Shown here piece by piece: positions 7,335-11,305 of a stretch of 11,305 bases of DNA. Under the pieces are notes generated by a model. It saw only the letters and a program-made list of their open reading frames with translations, did not search any database and was not told where the DNA came from. The position numbers and the translations under genes were made by a program. This stretch comes from an uncultured Erysipelotrichaceae bacterium (GTDB taxonomy: Bacteria > Bacillota_I > Bacilli_A > RF39 > UBA660), in assembly GCA_902783435.1 (NCBI GenBank), contig CACZQV010000085.1, positions 1 to 11,305 on the forward strand, written 5' to 3'. Position 1 is the first letter of the stretch. The number at the start of each line of letters is the position of its first letter.

Positions 7335-7363
7335 ATTATACCATTTTTTTTATTTTTTAACAA
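7335..7363 (-). promoter_or_regulatory. Promoter of mnmA with extended -10
   Basis: On the minus strand TTGTTA (7363-7358, 4/6 matches to the -35) and a perfect TATAAT (7340-7335) are 17 bp apart. TGG directly before the -10 adds an extended -10 element. The -35 box touches the TAG stop of the ATPase gene. I see no hairpin terminator between them, so read-through from the ATPase gene into mnmA is possible. Confidence 0.65.
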
Positions 7364-9520
7364 CTATTTATTCTTTACTCTTAATGTATTTAATAATACT
7401 AAAATAAAACTTATGAATAAACCAATTATTATAATAAGTGCATTTATCTTTATTTTAGGTATTATTCCTAGTGTTACAATTAATAATCCTATACTAGGAA
7501 TAATGGATAAGAATATATTTTCTTTTACTAATTTTCTTGTACTTTTTCCTATATGAAATAAATCTAATACTTTTACTAAACTATCATTAGTAATAATAAT
7601 ATCACTAGCAGCATTAGAAATATCTGTATTTGTTTTTAAACTTACACCTATAGTTGAAGCAGCAATAGCAGTAGCATCATTTATTCCATCTCCTACCATC
7701 ATTACTTTGTGTTTTTCTTTCAATAATTTCTTAATATATGCACTTTTTTCATTAGGTGTTTGATTGGATATAACTTTATCTATTCCTACTTTTTTAGCAA
7801 TCATTTCTGATATTTCTTTGGTATCACCAGATAACATTATAATATTATATCCTTTTTCTTTTAAACTAGTAATTACTTTATCTACATCTTTCTTTACTGT
7901 ATCTTTTAGACCAAATGTTGCGATTACTTTATTGTTTTTAACTAGATAAATAACATCATTTCCATCTAATCTCATTTTTCTTTCTTCTTCTTTATATGAA
8001 TTAATAATATCTAACTTCTCTAACAACTCTTTATTACAAGCATAATATAAGTCTTTATCATCTTTAGCTTTTACTCCATAACCTATTAAATCTTCTGTTA
8101 TAAAATCAAAACTTGTTTTTATTTTTTCTTCTCTTAAATATTTAGATATACCTCTAGCTAATGCATGAGTAGAATGTTTTTCTACTGAACCTAACAGTGC
8201 TAATAATTCTTTATCTGTCATCTCACTATGATTATTAATTCTAGATATACTTAAATATCCATTAGTTATAGTTCCTGTTTTATCAAAAACAATTGTATCT
8301 ATCTTTTTTAATCCTTCTAAAGATTGAATTCTTTTTACTAATAATCCTTTTTTACTTTGTTTTATTATTCTTCTAAAACTTAATGGAGAAGATAAAGCTA
8401 ATCCAAAAGGAGAAGATATTAACATAATAGTTGTGAATTTCATAATAGATGATTTTATATCTTTTGTAATCATAAAGTTTAATATACTTATTACTATACC
8501 TATGATAATACTTATAGGTACTATATAACTACAAAAGCGATCTACATTAGTAAAATATTTTGGTTTATTAGAAATTTCTTCATGAACTAGTTTTCTTATA
8601 CTAGATATAATTGAATCTTTATATACTCTATCAACTGTATATTCTAATTCATCTTCACAGTTTAAGCTACCAGATAAAATAATATCATTTTTATCTTTTA
8701 TCATAGGTAGACTTTTACCATTTATTAAAGCTTCTGCAGTATGAGATGAACCTTTTACTATAGTACCATCAAAAAACACTTTATCTCCTGGAGAACATAT
8801 AATTCTATCCCCTACTTTAACATTTTCAAATAATGTCTCTTTTCTTCTATCATTTTCTAATATATTAACTTTTTTAATATTAGTTTTTTCTAATCCTAGT
8901 ATTTCTTTTTCTATTTTTTCTCTATTACTATCTTCTAAATAATCTCCTAGTTTTTTAAAATAAATTAAAAATATAATAATTTCTAAATAACTATAATTAT
9001 TACAAGTAGCTTTAGCTGTTAAACACATATATAAATTATATGTACTATAAAGAAAAGATAATATTATACCTATAGTTAATAAACTATTAACATTACTTCT
9101 TCCTTTTAAATTACATTTAATTCCATCTATAGGAATATTTATTCCATATAATATAAATATAATAGTAATTATATATAAAATAATGGATTTAGTATTTGAA
9201 CTTATAATATTTATTTTAAAGAAAGATAATATTGATATTAATAATATTATAGATATAAATATACCTAATAGTATTAATACTAATTTAGATTTCTTTTTCT
9301 TATAATTAGTTAATTCTACTCCTAATGAAGTAATACCTGTTTGTATTAATTTATCTTCTACTTCATTAATAGTTAAATCTTTATAATCTATTTCAATAGT
9401 ACTTTCTTTTTCATTTATTATGGCACTACTAATACATTTATCTTTTTCTAAGATTTTTTCTATATTTAATACTTCTTCAGTACTTTTAATTTTACCTATA
9501 TTAAATACTACTTTTTTCAT
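7364..9520 (-). CDS. Atypical P1B-family (heavy-metal type) P-type ATPase lacking canonical TGE, CPC and HP residues
   Basis: Membrane P-type ATPase of 718 residues with heavy-metal ATPase layout. A degenerate HMA-like N-terminal domain (1-70, no CxxC) precedes membrane segments at about 79-102, 111-130, 144-166 and 177-190. An actuator domain (195-320), segments at 328-350 and 360-382, a phosphorylation/nucleotide domain (383-655) and two final segments (667-686, 690-711) follow. Intact catalytic motifs are DKTGTIT (D413), GYGV (479-482), LSGD (563-566), PNEK and GDGINDA (610-616). Three hallmarks are changed: the actuator TGE loop reads NGK (267-269), the membrane metal motif CPC/SPC reads SPF (370-372), and the nucleotide-domain HP reads HA (452-453). 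The reading frame is unbroken. Classical P1B enzymes export Cu, Zn, Cd or Co. Without Cys in the site, no substrate can be proposed, and loss of the dephosphorylating Glu questions normal turnover. The gene diverges from a small four-helix protein. AGGAG precedes the ATG. Confidence 0.85.
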   Translation of the reverse strand: MKKVVFNIGKIKSTEEVLNIEKILEKDKCISSAIINEKESTIEIDYKDLTINEVEDKLIQTGITSLGVELTNYKKKKSKLVLILLGIFISIILLISILSFFKINIISSNTKSIILYIITIIFILYGINIPIDGIKCNLKGRSNVNSLLTIGIILSFLYSTYNLYMCLTAKATCNNYSYLEIIIFLIYFKKLGDYLEDSNREKIEKEILGLEKTNIKKVNILENDRRKETLFENVKVGDRIICSPGDKVFFDGTIVKGSSHTAEALINGKSLPMIKDKNDIILSGSLNCEDELEYTVDRVYKDSIISSIRKLVHEEISNKPKYFTNVDRFCSYIVPISIIIGIVISILNFMITKDIKSSIMKFTTIMLISSPFGLALSSPLSFRRIIKQSKKGLLVKRIQSLEGLKKIDTIVFDKTGTITNGYLSISRINNHSEMTDKELLALLGSVEKHSTHALARGISKYLREEKIKTSFDFITEDLIGYGVKAKDDKDLYYACNKELLEKLDIINSYKEEERKMRLDGNDVIYLVKNNKVIATFGLKDTVKKDVDKVITSLKEKGYNIIMLSGDTKEISEMIAKKVGIDKVISNQTPNEKSAYIKKLLKEKHKVMMVGDGINDATAIAASTIGVSLKTNTDISNAASDIIITNDSLVKVLDLFHIGKSTRKLVKENIFLSIIPSIGLLIVTLGIIPKIKINALIIIIGLFISFILVLLNTLRVKNK

Positions 9521-9546
9521 CTTTATCTCCTACTTTTTATAAGTTA

Positions 9547-9575
9547 ATTATATAAAATTTATAGTTTTTTGTGAA
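9547..9575 (-). promoter_or_regulatory. Promoter of the P-type ATPase gene
   Basis: On the minus strand TTCACA (9575-9570, 5/6 matches to TTGACA) is 17 bp from a perfect TATAAT (9552-9547). The predicted start lies about 20 bases before the ATG and leaves AGGAG on the transcript. The -35 overlaps that of the opposite promoter at 9569-9574. Confidence 0.65.
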
Positions 9576-9597
9576 TATTTTTTAATACTTTTATTAA
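9569..9597 (+). promoter_or_regulatory. Possible promoter of the four-helix protein gene, sharing its -35 with the ATPase promoter
   Basis: TTGTGA (9569-9574) and TATTAA (9592-9597) are 17 bp apart; each matches consensus at 4 of 6 positions. The hexamers are weak, so this is only a candidate. Its -35 overlaps the ATPase -35 on the other strand, which would make the two promoters compete or respond together. Confidence 0.35.
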
Positions 9598-9601
9598 TAC
9601 T
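9582..9601 (+). repeat. Direct repeat TTAATACT x2, 12-bp period
   Basis: TTAATACT occurs at 9582-9589 and again at 9594-9601, inside the divergent control region and overlapping the candidate -10 of the rightward promoter. It may be a regulator site. In DNA this AT-rich it may also be chance. Confidence 0.35.
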
Positions 9602-9618
9602 ATTATTGGAGGGATTAT

Positions 9619-10047
9619 ATGGATAATAATATAAATACATTAGATGAATTAAATAAAGGTTGTTGTATGGGAGTAGATGCCTTAAATGTAATACTTGGAA
9701 AAGTTGATGATAATAAGTTTAAGGATTTACTTGAGAAACAAAAGATTGAATATAAAGATTTATCTGATAAGATAAGTGATTTATATGAAGAATATTCTGA
9801 TGATGAATTAGATCATACTAATTTAATGGAAAAAGCTATGACTTGGTATGGGGTTGAGAAAGATACTTTAACTGATAGTTCTATTTCTAATTTAGCTGAT
9901 TTATTAATACGTGGTACTAATATGGGGATTATTGAAGGTAAGAAACTTCTTAATAATAAGACTATGGATAAGAAGGTTCATAAGATCTGTCAAGAATATG
10001 TTCATATGCAGGAATTATATTTAGATAAATTAAAAGAATACTTATAG
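9619..10047 (+). CDS. Small alpha-helical (DUF2383/ferritin-like bundle) protein, function unknown
   Basis: The soluble 142-residue protein has no signal peptide or membrane segment. Its pattern is long amphipathic helices (about 7-28, 33-58, 66-82, 87-111 and 115-141), consistent with a four-helix bundle. From memory it resembles small Firmicutes proteins sometimes labelled DUF2383, with the typical LNKG--MG-DAL start and an EKAMTWY centre followed by a GTNMGIIEG segment. Potential metal ligands stand out: C15, C16 and M17 in KGCCMG, H66, E106, H121, C124, H129 and M130. As I recall the family, the adjacent Cys pair is not its rule. GGAGGG lies five bases before the ATG. It is transcribed away from the P-type ATPase gene across 98 bp, which suggests shared control. 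A metal-handling role is inference from the ligands and this neighbour. It ends in a bidirectional terminator shared with the ASCH gene. Confidence 0.8.
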   Translation: MDNNINTLDELNKGCCMGVDALNVILGKVDDNKFKDLLEKQKIEYKDLSDKISDLYEEYSDDELDHTNLMEKAMTWYGVEKDTLTDSSISNLADLLIRGTNMGIIEGKKLLNNKTMDKKVHKICQEYVHMQELYLDKLKEYL

Positions 10048-10060
10048 TATTCTTTTTTAT
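10030..10060. terminator. Bidirectional terminator between the four-helix and ASCH genes
   Basis: AAAAGAATACT (10032-10042), loop TAT and AGTATTCTTTT (10046-10056) form a perfect 11-bp stem. On the plus strand the stem leads into TTTTTT. On the minus strand it leads into TTTTAATTT. The TAG stop of the plus gene (10045-10047) is in the loop and stem, and the TAA stop of the minus gene (10059-10057) touches its base. Confidence 0.8.
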
Positions 10061-10446
10061 TTGTAATCATATTCCCATAGACTTAGTTTTCCATTTACTT
10101 CTATAGGTTTTATTTTTTCTACATTTTCTAATTTAAATCCATATAATTTTTTATCTCTTTTTCTACTTAAATTATGATAAACTACTTTATCTTTTTCTAA
10201 CATAGTTTTAGAGAATTCTTCATCTACTAATACACAATCAGTAATAGTAGCTTTAGCTATTATTTTACCAGGAGAATAAGTTAGATTTAAATGTTTAAAT
10301 CTTTTAGCATTTTCTTCATCAATATTTTTAGATGCATGAATTAATACTTCTCCCCTATAATTAGTTTTCCATACTCTGAATTCATATTCTTTATAGCCTT
10401 CAGCTATTAGTGTTGCATATGGTTCTTTTATAGTTATTACTTTCAT
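10057..10446 (-). CDS. ASCH-domain (PUA-like fold) protein
   Basis: The 129-residue cytoplasmic protein consists of one ASCH domain, a beta-barrel related to PUA that is thought to bind RNA or modified nucleosides. Family features are visible in order. The start is IKEPYATLIAEGYKEYEFR, with K7, E22 and R24 in positions typical of the putative active cleft. W26 precedes the NYRGEVLIHAS block (29-39). A GKIIAKATITDCVLV strand pair and a C-terminal GKLSLWEYD ending follow. Some ASCH proteins (E. coli YqfB) are amidohydrolases of N4-acetylcytidine; whether this one has activity is unknown. The start is set by GGTGAT before the ATG. It diverges from the ylmH-like gene with only 51 bp between the start codons and converges on the four-helix gene through a shared hairpin. 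Confidence 0.88.
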   Translation of the reverse strand: MKVITIKEPYATLIAEGYKEYEFRVWKTNYRGEVLIHASKNIDEENAKRFKHLNLTYSPGKIIAKATITDCVLVDEEFSKTMLEKDKVVYHNLSRKRDKKLYGFKLENVEKIKPIEVNGKLSLWEYDYK

Positions 10447-10461
10447 AATATCACCAATTTA

Positions 10462-10470
10462 ATTATACCA
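10462..10470 (-). promoter_or_regulatory. Extended -10 promoter of the ASCH gene
   Basis: On the minus strand TGG-TATAAT (10470-10462) is a perfect -10 with the extended TGN element. No good -35 lies 17 bp upstream (CTCTCA), so recognition would rest on the extended -10. The same TGGTATAAT is used by mnmA. Confidence 0.5.
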
Positions 10471-10473
10471 TGT

Positions 10474-10479
10474 TATAAT
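10474..10479 (+). promoter_or_regulatory. Perfect -10 box of the ylmH-like gene
   Basis: TATAAT at 10474-10479, with the start codon 18 bases further on and the sequence GAGAGGGAT between as ribosome binding site. The -35 at 17 bp (TCACCA) is poor. The box faces the ASCH -10 only six bases away, so the two promoters overlap head-on. Confidence 0.45.
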
Positions 10480-10497
10480 AATAGTGAGAGGGATATT

Positions 10498-11176
10498 ATG
10501 TATTTTATAGAAAAAAATTTAAATAAATTTAAGAATAATTCATATACATATTTTTTAGATCCTAAGGAGTTTAATTTAGTTAAAAGTAAGCTTCATAAAG
10601 ATGAGTATAAAGTGTATTATCCTTATAAAGATAGTGAGAAAGTTATTCTATATAAAAAAGAAATACCTGAAGTATTACTTTATGAAATAAAAAGTAATGT
10701 AGAATTAAGACATCAAGATATTTTAGGAACAATGTATTCACTAAATATAGATTCATCTTTATTTGGAGATATATTATTAATAGATAATAGATATTTTATT
10801 TATATATTACCTATTGTGGAGAATTATTTTATTAGTAATTTTTTAATGGTTAGGAATGCTAAAGTAGAATTAGAAAAAATAGATATTGATTATTTAAAAG
10901 ATTATGAAAGAAGTTATGAGACATTAGAATTTATTGTATCTAGTGAAAGAATAGATACTGTAGTATCAAGTATATGTCATACTGGAAGAAGTAATATTAA
11001 CGATATGATTAAAAAGAAAGAGATAATGTTGAATTATGATTATTTAAAGAATCCTGATTATAAATTAAAGAATGGAGATATTTTTAGCATTAAAAGAGTT
11101 GGAAAATTTAAATATAATGGAGTATTAAAAAGTACTAAGAGTGATCATATAATTGTGGAAGTTTTAAAGTACATAT

Positions 11177-11178
<2 letters not shown>
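10498..11178 (+). CDS. ylmH: YlmH-like S4-domain RNA-binding protein
   Basis: The 226-residue cytoplasmic protein has the YlmH layout. An N-terminal region carries TYFLDPKEFNLVKS near residue 17. A central domain contains HQDILGTMYSLNID and GDILL. The C-terminal S4 RNA-binding domain (about 146-205) carries IVSSERIDTVVSSI, then RSNINDMIKKKEIMLNY and the closing LKNGDIFSIKRVGKFKY. YlmH proteins bind ribosome-associated RNA. Bacillus YlmH was recently connected, from memory, with ribosome rescue by C-terminal tailing, in the manner of RqcP; older work ties the gene to cell division through its position. In many Firmicutes ylmH sits in the division cluster with sepF, ylmG and divIVA; here it stands alone beside upp and an ASCH gene. 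GAGAGGGAT precedes the ATG. Confidence 0.85.

Positions 11179-11305
<127 letters not shown>

Noticed and set aside
7305..7363. Terminator after the P-type ATPase gene
   Set aside because: Only A/T runs are visible and no convincing inverted repeat, so no terminator is annotated; read-through into mnmA is left open.
7764..7949. Plus-strand open frame inside the P-type ATPase gene
   Set aside because: Antisense to the phosphorylation domain; no translation signals.

Overview
The window looks like a piece of chromosome from a low-GC Gram-positive bacterium of the Bacilli / Mycoplasmatota side (for example an uncultured gut lineage). The reasons are the very AT-rich DNA, third positions that are nearly all A or T, strong AGGAGG-type ribosome binding sites, TATAAT boxes, a lipoprotein and housekeeping genes of Firmicutes type. 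Trp is written TGG and no gene here ends in TGA, so nothing suggests the mycoplasma code. There is no sign of a phage, insertion sequence, CRISPR array or rRNA/tRNA gene. The exact lineage cannot be read from this sequence.

Layout, with most genes on the minus strand. (1) Positions 1-114: the first 38 codons of an XRE-type regulator, with a promoter whose 19-bp spacer holds a perfect inverted repeat. (2) 241-1464: a membrane-anchored HtrA/DegP-like serine protease with its own promoter and terminator. Three TTTTCACA-like octamers, phased at 11 or 22 bp, lie upstream. (3) 5470 down to about 1571: a three-gene operon of thioredoxin-fold lipoprotein, phosphoglycerate mutase GpmI and M48 membrane metalloprotease. 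(4) 7363 down to 5471: an operon of mnmA (tRNA 2-thiouridylase) and a membrane-anchored XRE regulator with a six-cysteine ectodomain. (5) 7364-9520: a P1B-family ATPase that has lost several hallmark residues. It diverges from a small four-helix protein (9619-10047) across a 98-bp region. (6) 10057-10446 and 10498-11178: a divergent pair, an ASCH-domain protein and a YlmH-like S4 RNA-binding protein, with head-on -10 boxes. (7) 11198-11305: the C-terminal end of upp (uracil phosphoribosyltransferase), tail to tail with ylmH.

Taken together, the window mixes housekeeping genes (glycolysis, tRNA thiolation, pyrimidine salvage, an RNA-binding factor) with envelope functions: two surface or membrane proteases, a surface thiol protein and a regulator with a Cys-rich outer domain. 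The most unusual element is the ATPase. It keeps the ATP-binding and phosphorylation motifs, but its TGE loop reads NGK, its CPC metal motif reads SPF and its HP motif reads HA. Intergenic spaces are short. Most transcription units end in AT-rich hairpins that contain the stop codon, and convergent genes share a single bidirectional hairpin. No stretch of more than 300 bases lacks a gene.
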